A DNA stretch of 47,068 nucleotides from Sulfuriferula multivorans (GTDB taxonomy: Bacteria; Pseudomonadota; Gammaproteobacteria; Burkholderiales; Sulfuriferulaceae), in the NCBI RefSeq assembly GCF_003851125.1, contig NZ_BGOW01000050.1, forward strand, positions 2,501 through 49,568, read 5' to 3'. The notes under the pieces were generated by a model. That model saw nothing but the letters and a program-made list of their open reading frames with translations, searched no databases and was not told where the DNA came from. Position numbers and translations under genes: made by a program. Of the stretch, positions 35,257 to 44,679 are shown in pieces (position 1 is the first letter of the stretch; every line of letters begins with the position of its first letter).

Positions 35257-36023
35257 TTGGCCCCTCCGCCGAGATAGGCGGCGATGACACGCGGGTCGCG
35301 ACGCACCTCGTCTGGTGTACCTTGCGCGATCAGCTCGCCAAAATCGAGTACGGCTATCCGCTCGCACAGACTCATTATCAGCTTCACATCATGCTCGATC
35401 ACCAACACTGTCAAACCCAGCTGGTCGCGCATGCGGCGGATCAACTGCTTGAGTATGTCGCGCTCTGCCGGATTCATCCCCGCCGCCGGTTCGTCCAGCG
35501 CCAGTACCTGGGGATCGGTGGCCAGCGCACGGGCGATTTCCAGGCGGCGCTGATCCCCGTATGACAAATGCTTGGCCAGCCGGTGGGCATGGCTGGCAAT
35601 GCCCACCCATTCGAGCAACTCATGTGCACGCGCGCCAATGGCTGCCTCCTCCGTCCGTGTGGCGGCGTTGCGCAATACCGCTCCGATCACCCCTGCGCGG
35701 GTGCGCGCATGGCGCCCCACCATGACATTCTCCAGCGCCGTCATGTTGGCGAACAGGCGGATATTCTGGAAAGTGCGTGCGATCCCTTGCTTGAGTACCT
35801 GGTGCGGTTTCATGCCCAGCATGGAACAATGTTTGAATTCGATATTACCGCTGCTGGGGGTATACAGCCCGGTGAGGATATTGAACAGCGTGGTTTTACC
35901 CGCGCCGTTGGGCCCGATCAGTCCGAGTATTTCGCCTTCGTGCACTTGCAGCGAGACCTTTTTGAGCGCGTGAATCCCGCCAAAATGCTTGCTGATTTGC
36001 TCCAGCTGGATGAGTTCGGACAT
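35253..36023 (-). CDS. livG: Branched-chain amino-acid-type ABC transporter ATP-binding protein LivG
   Basis: 256 residues from ATG 36023; a TTG two codons earlier is possible. Walker A is GPNGAGKTT, the long LivG-specific segment GIARTFQNIRLFANMTALENVMVG is present (given here as GIARTFQNIRLF then MTALENVMVG), the signature is LSYGDQRRLEIARAL and Walker B is LALDEPAAGMNP. It ends with an ATP-domain tail EVRRDPRVIAAYLGGG typical of the family. It lies 6 bases after livM and overlaps livF by four bases. Confidence 0.95.
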   Translation of the reverse strand: MSELIQLEQISKHFGGIHALKKVSLQVHEGEILGLIGPNGAGKTTLFNILTGLYTPSSGNIEFKHCSMLGMKPHQVLKQGIARTFQNIRLFANMTALENVMVGRHARTRAGVIGAVLRNAATRTEEAAIGARAHELLEWVGIASHAHRLAKHLSYGDQRRLEIARALATDPQVLALDEPAAGMNPAERDILKQLIRRMRDQLGLTVLVIEHDVKLIMSLCERIAVLDFGELIAQGTPDEVRRDPRVIAAYLGGGAK

Positions 36024-36029
36024 CGTCAA

Positions 36030-37154
36030 TTATCGCTTTGCATCATAGACGCTGGCCTGTTCCTGCACCGCGACATCGCCTTTGGCAACCAGTTCGCGCT
36101 TGCGCTGACGCGACGGCAGCAGTCCGGCCGGGCGAAACAGCATGACCAGAATCAGGGCCATGCCGAACAGCAACATGCGCAAATCGGAGGGGTCTATCAC
36201 CACGTGTCCCAGCCACGCACGCTGCAGGTTACCGGTATAACGCAGCGCCTCGGGCAATACGGTAAGCAGCAGAGCACCCAGAATCACGCCGGGAATATTA
36301 CCCATGCCGCCCAGCACGATCATGCACAGAATCATGATGGATTCCATCAGGTTGAAGCTCTCCGGGCTGATGAAGCCCTGGAATCCGGCGAACAACCCGC
36401 CTGCCAGGCCGCCGAAAGTGGCGCCCATGGCAAACGCCAGCAGCTTGATATTGCGTACATTGATGCCCATCGCTTCGGCAGCCACCTCGTCTTCGCGGAT
36501 TGCCGCCCAGGCGCGGCCAATACGGGAATCCTGCAAGCGCAGGGAAACAAATACCACCAGCAGGGTAAGCAGCAAAAACAGGAAGTAATACTGGTGCGGC
36601 GCGGACAGGGTGATTCCGAACAGCTGATGGGTTTTACCCAGTGACACTCCCCACAGACTCACCGGATCGATCTGGTTAATGCCCTGCGGGCCATTGGTGA
36701 TATTCACCGGAGCATTGAGGTTGTTCAGAAAAATACGAATAATCTCGCCAAAGCCAAGCGTCACAATGGCCAGATAATCGCCACGCAGACGCAGCGTGGG
36801 GGCACCCAGCAATACGCCGAATAAGCCGGCGACGGCCGCACCAATGGGCAGCACTGCCCAGAACGGCAAGTGCAGGCCAAATTGCGGCGAGGCCAGCAAA
36901 GCGTAGCAATACGCACCCACCGCATAGAATGCAATGTAGCCGAGGTCGAGCAGCCCGGCGTAGCCCACCACGATATTCAGCCCCAGCGCCAGCATCACAT
37001 ACAGCAACGCCAGATCCATGATGCGCAGCCAGGAGCGCCCCAGCCCGAAATCCACCGCAAACGGCAGCAAGGCCAGCATCATTCCCAGCGCGATAAAGGT
37101 TAACCAGACCTGGCGCTTGCTGCGTGGCATAGGCTTAGGCGCGCTCGCCGACAC
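36030..37154 (-). CDS. livM: Branched-chain amino-acid-type ABC transporter permease LivM
   Basis: 374 residues from GTG 37154; an ATG at 37130 is an alternative. About ten hydrophobic helices. Family motifs: ALGLNIVVGYAGLLDLGYIAFYAVGAY (as ALGLNIVVGYAGLLDLG, then FYAVGAY), RLRGDYLAIVTLGFGEIIR, and the cytoplasmic EAA-like loop SRIGRAWAAIREDEVAAEAMG that contacts the ATPases (SRIGRAWAAIREDE). It forms the membrane channel with LivH. It overlaps the livH end by 20 bases. Confidence 0.95.
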   Translation of the reverse strand: MSASAPKPMPRSKRQVWLTFIALGMMLALLPFAVDFGLGRSWLRIMDLALLYVMLALGLNIVVGYAGLLDLGYIAFYAVGAYCYALLASPQFGLHLPFWAVLPIGAAVAGLFGVLLGAPTLRLRGDYLAIVTLGFGEIIRIFLNNLNAPVNITNGPQGINQIDPVSLWGVSLGKTHQLFGITLSAPHQYYFLFLLLTLLVVFVSLRLQDSRIGRAWAAIREDEVAAEAMGINVRNIKLLAFAMGATFGGLAGGLFAGFQGFISPESFNLMESIMILCMIVLGGMGNIPGVILGALLLTVLPEALRYTGNLQRAWLGHVVIDPSDLRMLLFGMALILVMLFRPAGLLPSRQRKRELVAKGDVAVQEQASVYDAKR

Positions 37155-38064
37155 GCTCGCCCAGCAGGCCGGAGGGTCTGAATACCAGCACCAGGATCAG
37201 CACAAAGAAGGCGAATACATCCTGATAATTGCTGCCCAGGAAGCCACCGGTGAAATCGCCGATATAACCCGCGCCCAGACTCTCGATCACCCCCAGCAAC
37301 AGACCGCCCAGCATGGCGCCTGCCAGATTGCCGATACCGCCCAGCACCGCTGCCGAAAACGCCTTGAGTCCCAGCAAAAATCCCATGTAATAGTGTGCCA
37401 GGCCATAGTAGGCGCTCACCATCACCCCTGCCACCGCAGCGAGCGCCGAGCCCATTACAAAGGTGAGCGAGATTACGGTATTGGCATTCACTCCCATCAG
37501 GCCGGCTAACTGGGGTGATTGCGCCGTGGCGCGCATGGCACGCCCCAGACGGGTTCTTTTTACCAAGATGGTGAGCCCCAGCATCAGCACGACGGAAGTA
37601 ATCAGAATGACGATTTGGACATCGGTAATGCTGGCGCCCAGCAATTGATGACGGCCTTGCGGCAGGATAGGAGGAAAAGAAATATATTGCCGTCCCCAGA
37701 TCAGCATGGCGAGATTCTGCAACACGATGGATACGCCGATTGCGGTAATCAGCGGTGCCAGCCGCGGCGCATTGCGCAGCGGACGGTATGCCAGCCGCTC
37801 AATGGTAAAGCCCAGCGCCATGCACGCCGGGATCGCCGCCAACAAGCCAAGCAATGCGATCACCACGCCGGGCAATTCGACCCCGCTGCCAACCAGCGCG
37901 GAGATCACCGATAATGCAACCATGGCACCAATCATGGTTACTTCACCATGGGCAAAGTTGATCAATTCAAGGATGCCGTAAACCATGGTGTAGCCTAATG
38001 CCACCAGCGCGTACACGCTGCCCAGCACCAGACCGTTGATCAACTGCTGAACAAAAATATCCAT
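37135..38064 (-). CDS. livH: Branched-chain amino-acid-type ABC transporter permease LivH
   Basis: 309 residues from ATG 38064 (MDIFVQQLINGLVLG), the normal LivH length and start; the open frame reaches 38130 inside the livK end. Eight or so membrane helices. Conserved parts: GSVYALVALGYTMVYGILELINFAHGE (as GSVYALVALGYTMVYGIL, INFAHGEV), TRLGRAMRATAQSPQLAGLMG for ATPase contact and KAFSAAVLGGIGNLAGAM. It pairs with LivM. It starts 22 bases after the livK stop. Confidence 0.95.
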   Translation of the reverse strand: MDIFVQQLINGLVLGSVYALVALGYTMVYGILELINFAHGEVTMIGAMVALSVISALVGSGVELPGVVIALLGLLAAIPACMALGFTIERLAYRPLRNAPRLAPLITAIGVSIVLQNLAMLIWGRQYISFPPILPQGRHQLLGASITDVQIVILITSVVLMLGLTILVKRTRLGRAMRATAQSPQLAGLMGVNANTVISLTFVMGSALAAVAGVMVSAYYGLAHYYMGFLLGLKAFSAAVLGGIGNLAGAMLGGLLLGVIESLGAGYIGDFTGGFLGSNYQDVFAFFVLILVLVFRPSGLLGERVGERA

Positions 38065-38086
38065 GCCACGCGCTGGAGAAAACCGC

Positions 38087-39241
38087 TTACTTGCCGTTGA
38101 ATACGGTTTCCAGCGGATGCCAGGCACCATTCTTGACCTGGTATAGCGTTACCGCGCCGCCGCTCACATCGCCTTTGCTGTCAAAACGGATTTTTCCAGT
38201 CACGCCCTGGTAATCGGTTTTGGCAAGCTCTGGCAAGTATTTGGCCGGATCCGATGAATCAGCTCGTTTCATGGCTTCCACCATGACATACACGGCATCA
38301 TAGGCATAAGGAGCGTAATTCTGGATCGGTCCAAAACGCGCGGTGAATTTTTCCTTGAAGGCCTTGCCGCCGGGCATGGAATCCAGAGTCAGGCCAGGAT
38401 TGGAAGCAATTGCGCCTTCAGCGTCAGCACCGGCCAGCTTGATGAATTCGGGTGTTTGCATGCCGTCGCCGCCCAACAGTTGCGTCTTTAATCCCAGCTG
38501 CCTCATTTGCCTGGCCATTGGACCTGCTTGCGGATCCATACCTGCGAAGAACACCAGGTCGGGAGATTTGGACTTGATCGAGGTGAGGATAGACATGAAA
38601 TCGGTAGATCTATCGGTAGTGTATTCACGCGCGACAATTTTCGCACCCGCCGCCTCGGCGGCCTTGGCGAATTCATCTGCCAGCCCCTGACCATAGGCAG
38701 TGCGATCATCAATCACGGCAATTTTTTTTGCGCCAAGTTTATTGACCGCGTACTGGCCCAGCACATGGCCCTGCTGTTCGTCGTTAGTCATCACGCGAAA
38801 CGCGGTGTTGTACCCTTGTGCGGTATACGCAATGGCTGTAGCGGAAGGCGATATCTGCGGGATGCCGGCGGCGTGATAAATAGTCGATGCCGGAATGGTG
38901 GAACCGGAATTGAGGTGGCCGATAACGCCAACAACGCCACTATCCACCAGTTTTTGCGCGACGGTCGTGGCGGTCTTCGGATCGGCCTGATCGTCCTCGC
39001 TCAACAGGTCAATATGCATTTTCTTGCCGCCCAGGGTGAGGCCGGCAGCATTGATCTCATCCACGGCCAGACGTGCGCCGTTTTCGTTGTCCTTGCCCAG
39101 ATGCGCCTGCGGTCCGGTGAGCGGCGACACTGAACCAATCTTGATGATGTTAGAGGACGCGCCGTCATGTTTGCCACAACCACCTAGTACCAATGCCGCC
39201 ATTGTCGCGACCAGTAATGCATTTACGATGGGTTTCAACAT
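38087..39241 (-). CDS. livK: Branched-chain amino-acid-type substrate-binding lipoprotein LivK
   Basis: 384 residues from ATG 39241, which follows a CGGAG ribosome site; an ATG four codons upstream is less well placed. The signal sequence ends with a lipobox (VLGGC), so this is a lipoprotein, tethered to the membrane, not a free periplasmic protein. The mature part is a Leu/Ile/Val-type type I binding protein: IKIGSVSPLTGPQAHLGKDN at the start, VVGVIGHLNSGSTIPAS, then IAVIDDRTAYGQGLADEF, and APYAYDAVYVMVEAM. It heads the complete livKHMGF order. The true ligand could be an amino acid or a related small amide. Confidence 0.94.
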   Translation of the reverse strand: MLKPIVNALLVATMAALVLGGCGKHDGASSNIIKIGSVSPLTGPQAHLGKDNENGARLAVDEINAAGLTLGGKKMHIDLLSEDDQADPKTATTVAQKLVDSGVVGVIGHLNSGSTIPASTIYHAAGIPQISPSATAIAYTAQGYNTAFRVMTNDEQQGHVLGQYAVNKLGAKKIAVIDDRTAYGQGLADEFAKAAEAAGAKIVAREYTTDRSTDFMSILTSIKSKSPDLVFFAGMDPQAGPMARQMRQLGLKTQLLGGDGMQTPEFIKLAGADAEGAIASNPGLTLDSMPGGKAFKEKFTARFGPIQNYAPYAYDAVYVMVEAMKRADSSDPAKYLPELAKTDYQGVTGKIRFDSKGDVSGGAVTLYQVKNGAWHPLETVFNGK

Positions 39242-39267
39242 GTTCTCCGTCACAAAATTTTCTTTAA

Positions 39268-39296
39268 CTTATACCACAAACGCTAAAAGCCGTGAA
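39268..39296 (-). promoter_or_regulatory. Promoter of the liv operon
   Basis: On the - strand: TTCACG (-35, 4 of 6), 17 bases, TATAAG (-10, 5 of 6) with an extended TGG just before it. Transcription would start about 20 bases before the livK ATG. Confidence 0.6.
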
Positions 39297-39340
39297 CGTA
39301 ATGGGACTTGGGCGCAACTCACAGAACGGCTTGCAGGCGT

Positions 39341-39366
39341 AAAAAAAGCCGGCTACTAGAGCCGGC
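39341..39366 (-). terminator. Intrinsic terminator of the cytochrome c gene
   Basis: On the - strand: GCCGGCT, loop CTAGT, AGCCGGC, then seven T. It ends transcription of the gene at 39388-39705 and insulates the liv promoter from it. Confidence 0.9.
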
Positions 39367-39387
39367 CCGGATGATGACTGTTCCTGC

Positions 39388-39705
39388 TTAGAGACTGAGT
39401 ATCCAGCTCACGATTGTTTTCACATCCGCATCTTTGACTTGCGGGTTAGGCGGCATCGGTACCTGCCCCCATACGCCTGCTCCGCCGCGCTTGACCTTCT
39501 CGATCAGCCTGGCCTCAGCACCCTTGTCGCCTTTGTATTTGGCGGCGACGTCTTTGTATGCCGGACCAACAATTTTTTTGTCCACACTGTGGCAACTCAT
39601 ACACGCATTTTTCTGCGCGAGTGACAAACCAGAATCCGCCGCAGCTGCAGAACCTGCGCCGAGCGCAATGATCGAGGCGGTAACAATGCCCATCCATGCC
39701 TTCAT
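39388..39705 (-). CDS. Small class I c-type cytochrome
   Basis: 105 residues with a signal peptide (MKAWMGIVTASIIALGAG, cleavage after AAA near residue 23). The mature protein has one heme-binding motif, CMSCH (35-39), and an axial Met in VPMPPNP (M84). The pattern GPAYKDVAAKY, GGAGVWGQVPMPPNP and VKTIVSWILSL is that of cytochrome c-551/c8-type electron carriers. It works in the periplasm as a soluble electron shuttle, for example to a terminal oxidase or nitrite reductase. A ribosome site (AAGGAGAG) precedes the ATG, and a strong terminator follows the gene, so it is a single-gene unit. Confidence 0.94.
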   Translation of the reverse strand: MKAWMGIVTASIIALGAGSAAAADSGLSLAQKNACMSCHSVDKKIVGPAYKDVAAKYKGDKGAEARLIEKVKRGGAGVWGQVPMPPNPQVKDADVKTIVSWILSL

Positions 39706-39844
39706 AATTATGCTCTCCTTAGTTTAGTTAAAAATCACATGGAAACTACTGTGGGTGAAGCAATACTACCTGAATTGCGCCAGTCCACAAGCCGTACAAT
39801 TTGCTACACAAGCCATTGTAAAATCTACCATAAAGGGCCAGTAA

Positions 39845-40465
39845 TCAAGCTTTTGCATCCAGCCAGGACAATAGATACTGCCATTGTTCAAGCTCGCGCT
39901 CAGCCAGATAAGGCGGCAGATCAAACAGCGATTTCCCCTCAAAGGCGGCGTTCACGTACAACTGGGCTTCGCGCAGATAGGCCAGTATCGGCATATCCAG
40001 TTCCTGCAGGAATTGTTCGAGGGCAGCAGCTGCGAGCGTGCGCGGCGCCATGCGCATGCCTACCACGCCGACAAAGATCTTGCCTTTGCGTATCGCTTTT
40101 TCGGTTTGCAGCACATCCAGAAAGTCCTTGCTGGCGTTCATGTCGAACAGCGAAGGTGCGATGGGCACGACCACCCGATCCACCAGCTTCAGCGCGCGTT
40201 CAAGATTTTTGCCATGCAGGCCAGCAGGTGAATCAATCACCAGCCAGCCTTCATGCGCGGCATTGGTGACCACCTTGTCCGAAAACAGCGTGATCGGCGG
40301 GAGTGCTTCGGATCGCAACGCCAGCCAGCCACTGGCCGACTGCTGGCGATCCATATCCAGCAAGCGCACGGTTTGACCGGCTGCAGCCAGATAGCCGGCA
40401 ATATTGGTCGCCAGCGTCGTTTTGCCGCTGCCGCCCTTGGGATTGGCGATCAGAATGGTTTTCAT
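39845..40465 (-). CDS. ParA-family ATPase without a ParB partner
   Basis: 206 residues, shorter than chromosomal ParA. The deviant Walker A motif is KGGSGKTT (10-17) with the signature first Lys; LLDMDRQQSASGW is the switch I region, and LVIDSPAG is Walker B. There is no DNA-binding N-terminal domain and no ParB gene nearby. Small orphan ParA-like ATPases position various cargoes, such as plasmids, carboxysomes (McdA), chemoreceptors or flagella. The C-terminal part ends in LDAKA. It is 6 bases from the start of ilvD on the same strand, and this is probably a chance neighbourhood. Confidence 0.88.
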   Translation of the reverse strand: MKTILIANPKGGSGKTTLATNIAGYLAAAGQTVRLLDMDRQQSASGWLALRSEALPPITLFSDKVVTNAAHEGWLVIDSPAGLHGKNLERALKLVDRVVVPIAPSLFDMNASKDFLDVLQTEKAIRKGKIFVGVVGMRMAPRTLAAAALEQFLQELDMPILAYLREAQLYVNAAFEGKSLFDLPPYLAERELEQWQYLLSWLDAKA

Positions 40466-40471
40466 AAAAAT

Positions 40472-42343
40472 TTATTGCACATCGCTGCGGTTACGCCGTT
40501 CCACCTGGGTCACATCGCGCACCGCGCCGGTAGCGGCGCTCGTGGTCAATGCTGCATAGGCACGCAGCGCCACGGAAACGAACCGCTCACGCTTTACCGG
40601 CTGCCACGCCTTGTCGCCCCTGGCGTGCATCGCCGTACGGCGGCGCGCCAGTTCAGTGTCGCTCACGGCCAAATGGATGCTGCGATTGGGAATGTCGATT
40701 TCGATGCTGTCACCCTCCTCAACCAGGCCGATGGTGCCGCCTTCGGCCGCCTCGGGCGATACATGGCCGATGCTCAAGCCCGAGGTGCCACCCGAGAATC
40801 GTCCATCGGTAATCAACGCACAGACTTTGCCAAGACCTTTGGATTTGATGTATGAAGTAGGATAAAGCATTTCCTGCATTCCTGGCCCGCCCTTGGGGCC
40901 TTCATAACGGATCAGCACTACATCGCCGGCCTTGACCTGGTCAGCAAGCACCGCTTCCACGGCCGCATCCTGGGATTCAAAAATTCGCGCCGGACCGGAA
41001 AATTTGAGAATGCTTTCATCCACACCGGCGGTTTTGACGATGCAGCCATCCAGCGCCAGATTACCGTGCAAAACCGCCAGTCCGCCATCCTGTGAGTAGG
41101 CATGTTCCCTGTCGCGAATACAGCCCGCAGCGCGGTCAAGGTCGAGATCAGGCCAGCGTTTGTCCTGGCTGAACGCCACCTGGGTCGGCACACCACCCGG
41201 GCCGGCACGATAAAACTGGCGTACTGCCGCATCTTCGGTACGCGATACATCATACTTTTCCAGTGCCTCAGCCATGGTTTTGCTGTGCACCGTGGGCAGG
41301 TTACGATGCAGTAGTCCGGCGCGATCGAGCTGGCCCAGAATCGCCATTACGCCGCCGGCGCGGTGCACGTCTTCCATATGGTATTGCTGCGAGGCAGGCG
41401 CCACCTTGCACAGATTGGGCACCTTGCGCGACATGCGGTCGATATCCTTCATGGTAAACGGCACGCCTCCCTCAAAGGCGGATGCCAGCAGGTGCAGCAC
41501 GGTATTGGTGGAACCGCCCATGGCGATGTCGAGCGCAATGGCGTTTTCAAATGCCTCGAACGTGGCGATGGAACGCGGCAGCACCGAATAATCGTCCTGC
41601 TCATAATGACGTTTTGCCAGATCGACAATGAGGCGTCCGGCCTGCAAAAACAATTGTTTGCGGTCCGCATGCGTGGCCAGCGTCGAGCCGTTACCAGGCA
41701 GCGACAGTCCCAGTGCCTCGGTCAGGCAGTTCATCGAGTTGGCGGTGAACATGCCGGAACACGAGCCGCAGGTAGGGCAGGCGGAACGTTCCATGGTCAT
41801 GACGTCCTCATCCGATTCGCGCGCATCGGCAGCGGATACCATCGCATCCACCAGGTCGAGCTTGACGACCTTGCCGCGGATGGTGACCTTGCCGGATTCC
41901 ATCGGCCCGCCGGACACGAATACCACCGGGATGTTAAGTCGCATCGCTGCCATCAGCATGCCGGGGGTGATCTTGTCGCAATTTGAAATGCACACCAGCG
42001 CATCGGCGCAGTGGGCATTGACCATGTATTCCACCGAATCGGCGATCAGTTCGCGCGATGGCAATGAATACAGCATGCCGCCGTGCCCCATGGCGATCCC
42101 GTCGTCCACCGCGATGGTGTTGAATTCCTTGGCCACCCCGCCGGCGGCTTCGACCTCGCGTGCCACCAGTTGCCCCATGTCTTTCAGGTGTACATGGCCC
42201 GGCACAAACTGGGTAAACGAGTTGGCAATGGCAATGATGGGCTTGTCGAAATCGCCATCCTGCATGCCGGTGGCGCGCCACAGGGCGCGCGCGCCGGCCA
42301 TGTTGCGACCGTGGGTAGTGGTATGGGAGCGATAGACGGGCAT
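40472..42343 (-). CDS. ilvD: Dihydroxy-acid dehydratase
   Basis: 623 residues from ATG 42343 ([14 protein letters not shown]); the open frame extends 72 codons upstream without family similarity and across lgt. It is the third enzyme of isoleucine/valine synthesis and dehydrates dihydroxy acids with an iron-sulfur cluster. Cluster-binding Cys regions are [13 protein letters not shown] and [18 protein letters not shown]. Other motifs are [16 protein letters not shown] and [20 protein letters not shown]. It is divergent from lgt, with 61 bases between starts, and is not linked to other ilv genes in the window. Confidence 0.96.
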   Translation of the reverse strand: MPVYRSHTTTHGRNMAGARALWRATGMQDGDFDKPIIAIANSFTQFVPGHVHLKDMGQLVAREVEAAGGVAKEFNTIAVDDGIAMGHGGMLYSLPSRELIADSVEYMVNAHCADALVCISNCDKITPGMLMAAMRLNIPVVFVSGGPMESGKVTIRGKVVKLDLVDAMVSAADARESDEDVMTMERSACPTCGSCSGMFTANSMNCLTEALGLSLPGNGSTLATHADRKQLFLQAGRLIVDLAKRHYEQDDYSVLPRSIATFEAFENAIALDIAMGGSTNTVLHLLASAFEGGVPFTMKDIDRMSRKVPNLCKVAPASQQYHMEDVHRAGGVMAILGQLDRAGLLHRNLPTVHSKTMAEALEKYDVSRTEDAAVRQFYRAGPGGVPTQVAFSQDKRWPDLDLDRAAGCIRDREHAYSQDGGLAVLHGNLALDGCIVKTAGVDESILKFSGPARIFESQDAAVEAVLADQVKAGDVVLIRYEGPKGGPGMQEMLYPTSYIKSKGLGKVCALITDGRFSGGTSGLSIGHVSPEAAEGGTIGLVEEGDSIEIDIPNRSIHLAVSDTELARRRTAMHARGDKAWQPVKRERFVSVALRAYAALTTSAATGAVRDVTQVERRNRSDVQ

Positions 42344-42404
42344 GGTTGACCTCAGATTAGTGCGATAATACGGAATTGCCAATTTTATCCCATTACCAAG
42401 CACT

Positions 42405-43187
42405 ATGCTGATCCATCCCGACTTCAATCCCATCGCCATTTCCATCGGCCCGCTCGATATTCGCTGGTACGGTTTGATGTACCTGACCGCATTCATGCTG
42501 GTACTGGTGCTCGGGCGCTGGCGCATCAGGCAGCATCCTGATTCCGGCTGGACCACCAAAAACCTGGATGATGTATTGTTTTATGGCGTGCTTGGCACCG
42601 TGCTCGGTGGGCGGCTCGGCTACGTGCTGTTTTACAAGTTCAGCTACTACATGGCGCACCCGCTCGAGATTTTTTATGTGTGGGAAGGTGGCATGTCATT
42701 TCATGGCGGCTTTCTCGGCGTAATTTTTGCCATGTGGCTATTTTCGCGACGCACCGGAAAACCCTGGCTCGCCATCACCGATTTTATTGCGCCGCTGGTG
42801 CCGCTCGGGTTGGGCGCCGGGCGCATCGGCAATTTCATCAATGGCGAATTGTGGGGACGGCCTACCGATGTCCCTTGGGCAATGATCTTCCCTGCCGTGG
42901 ATAATGTGCCGCGCCATCCTTCCGAACTGTACGAATTCGGCCTGGAAGGCATTGTGCTGTTTACTATCGTGTGGCTATTTTCGGCCAAGCCACGTCCCAT
43001 GGGTGCGGTGTCAGGGCTGTTCCTGACCGGCTACGGACTGTTCCGCTTTCTGGTCGAATTCACGCGCGAGCCGGATGATTTTCTCGGTCTGCTCAGCCTC
43101 GGACTCAGCATGGGGCAATGGCTGTCGCTGCCAATGATTGTGGCTGGCATAGCCATGATGGTATGGGCTTATCGTCGCAAATCTTGA
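42405..43187 (+). CDS. lgt: Prolipoprotein diacylglyceryl transferase
   Basis: 260 residues, seven membrane helices. It adds diacylglycerol to the lipobox Cys of prolipoproteins such as the LivK protein here. Conserved catalytic segments: [24 protein letters not shown] (essential His in HGGF), [17 protein letters not shown] and the RHPSELYE region with a conserved Glu. The stop codon overlaps the -35 box of the tRNA promoter. It is divergent from ilvD. Confidence 0.96.
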   Translation: MLIHPDFNPIAISIGPLDIRWYGLMYLTAFMLVLVLGRWRIRQHPDSGWTTKNLDDVLFYGVLGTVLGGRLGYVLFYKFSYYMAHPLEIFYVWEGGMSFHGGFLGVIFAMWLFSRRTGKPWLAITDFIAPLVPLGLGAGRIGNFINGELWGRPTDVPWAMIFPAVDNVPRHPSELYEFGLEGIVLFTIVWLFSAKPRPMGAVSGLFLTGYGLFRFLVEFTREPDDFLGLLSLGLSMGQWLSLPMIVAGIAMMVWAYRRKS

Positions 43188-43213
43188 CAGGACAAGGGCA
43201 AAACCCTGATAAT
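43184..43213 (+). promoter_or_regulatory. tRNA-Met promoter
   Basis: TTGACA (43184-43189, perfect -35), an 18-base spacer, GATAAT (43208-43213, 5 of 6). A GC-rich discriminator (CCGCGC) follows at 43215-43220, typical of stable-RNA promoters under stringent control. Its -35 box covers the lgt stop codon. Confidence 0.8.
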
Positions 43214-43232
43214 TCCGCGCTTTGCTTCATGG

Positions 43233-43309
43233 GGTGATGTAGCTCAGATGGTTAGAGCGATGGATTCATAACCCATAGGTCGGCGGTTCGACTCCGCCCA
43301 TCACCACCA
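43233..43309 (+). tRNA. tRNA-Met (CAT), elongator type
   Basis: 77 bases including an encoded CCA. The acceptor stem GGTGATG pairs with CATCACC; the D arm is AGCTCAGATGGTTAGAGC; the anticodon loop GATTCATAACC holds CAT; the T arm is GGCGGTTCGACTCCGCC. The first base pair is G-C, unlike the mismatched end of initiator tRNA. A CAT anticodon also occurs in tRNA-Ile2, but the body fits Met better. Confidence 0.9.
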
Positions 43310-43353
43310 CTCGATTTCTTCGCCCTCAGTCTGATAACTGCCCGGCGCCCATT

Positions 43354-44679
43354 GTGAAAAAAGTCTTCATCAAAACCTTCGGCTGCCAGATGAACGAGTA
43401 CGACTCGGACAAGATGGCAGACGTGTTGCGTGCGTCTGACGGACTGATCCCGACGGACAACCCCGCAGATGCGGACGTCATTCTGTTCAACACCTGCTCG
43501 GTACGCGAAAAAGCGCAGGAGAAAGTATTCTCCGACCTGGGACGGGTGCGCGAACTCAAGGACGCCAATCCCGATCTGATTATCGGTGTGGGCGGTTGCG
43601 TGGCAAGCCAGGAAGGCATGACCATCATAGACCGCGCGCCGTACGTCGACATCGTGTTCGGGCCGCAAACCCTGCATCGCCTGCCGGCGTTAATCGCCAA
43701 AAGGCGCGCTACCGGGCAACCCCAGGTGGATATCTCTTTCCCGGAAATCGAAAAATTCGACCATCTCCCCGCCGCCAGATCGGAAGGCGCCAGCGCCTTT
43801 GTCTCCATTATGGAAGGCTGCTCCAAATACTGCTCGTTTTGCGTTGTGCCTTATACCCGGGGCGAAGAAGTATCGCGCCCATTCAATGACATCCTGGCCG
43901 AAATCACGGCTCTCACCAACCAGGGTGTGAAAGAGGTTAACCTGCTAGGGCAGAATGTAAACGCTTATCAAGGTACGATGGAAGATGGCGACAGCGCCGA
44001 TTTTGCTTTGTTGCTCGAATATGTGCATGACATCCCGAATATCGAACGTATCCGCTATACCACCAGCCATCCACGCGAATTCACCACGCGTCTGATTGAT
44101 GCCTATACGCGCCTGCCCAAGCTGGTTTCACACCTGCATTTGCCGGTACAGGCCGGCTCTGACCGCATTCTGGCGGCGATGAAACGCGGCTACACCGTAC
44201 TGGAATACAAATCCATTATTCGCCGCTTGCGCGAGGCGCGATCGGACATCACTATTTCATCGGATTTCATCATCGGTTTTCCAGGCGAGACCGATGCCGA
44301 TTTCGAAGCAACGATGCAATTGATTGAGGACGTGGGTTTCGATAACTCGTTCAGCTTTATCTACAGTAAACGTCCGGGCACTCCGGCAGCCGAGTTGCTT
44401 GATGAGGTGCCGCATGCAGTCAAGCAGGCGCGTCTGGTGAAATTACAGAAACGCATTGAAGCCAACGAGTTGGCCATCAGCCAGTCTATGGTGGGCAACC
44501 GCGAGCGCGTCCTGGTGGAACGCGTGTCCAAAAAGGATGCCAGCGAACTGGCGGGGCGCACCGACAACAATCGCGTGGTCAACTTTCCGGGCCCTGCGCG
44601 TCTGATCGGGCATTTTGCCGAAGTTGTCATCACCCGGGCGGAGCCGCATTCGTTGCGCGGTGAAAGGGTCACGAATTAA
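43354..44679 (+). CDS. miaB: tRNA-2-methylthio-N6-dimethylallyladenosine synthase
   Basis: 441 residues, normal length. This radical-SAM methylthiotransferase modifies A37 of tRNAs. The N-terminal UPF0004 domain supplies three cluster Cys in [19 protein letters not shown] and GGCVAS. The radical-SAM motif is CSKYCSFC with the following [11 protein letters not shown]-terminal TRAM domain (about 375-441) includes [18 protein letters not shown]. It is the first of four genes in the conserved order miaB-ybeZ-ybeY-corC, and its stop shares one base with the ybeZ start (TAATG). Confidence 0.97.
   Translation: MKKVFIKTFGCQMNEYDSDKMADVLRASDGLIPTDNPADADVILFNTCSVREKAQEKVFSDLGRVRELKDANPDLIIGVGGCVASQEGMTIIDRAPYVDIVFGPQTLHRLPALIAKRRATGQPQVDISFPEIEKFDHLPAARSEGASAFVSIMEGCSKYCSFCVVPYTRGEEVSRPFNDILAEITALTNQGVKEVNLLGQNVNAYQGTMEDGDSADFALLLEYVHDIPNIERIRYTTSHPREFTTRLIDAYTRLPKLVSHLHLPVQAGSDRILAAMKRGYTVLEYKSIIRRLREARSDITISSDFIIGFPGETDADFEATMQLIEDVGFDNSFSFIYSKRPGTPAAELLDEVPHAVKQARLVKLQKRIEANELAISQSMVGNRERVLVERVSKKDASELAGRTDNNRVVNFPGPARLIGHFAEVVITRAEPHSLRGERVTN

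Noticed and set aside
42344-42404. Divergent promoters between ilvD and lgt
   Set aside because: Both directions must start here or nearby, but no pair of boxes with good spacing stands out, so no site is called.
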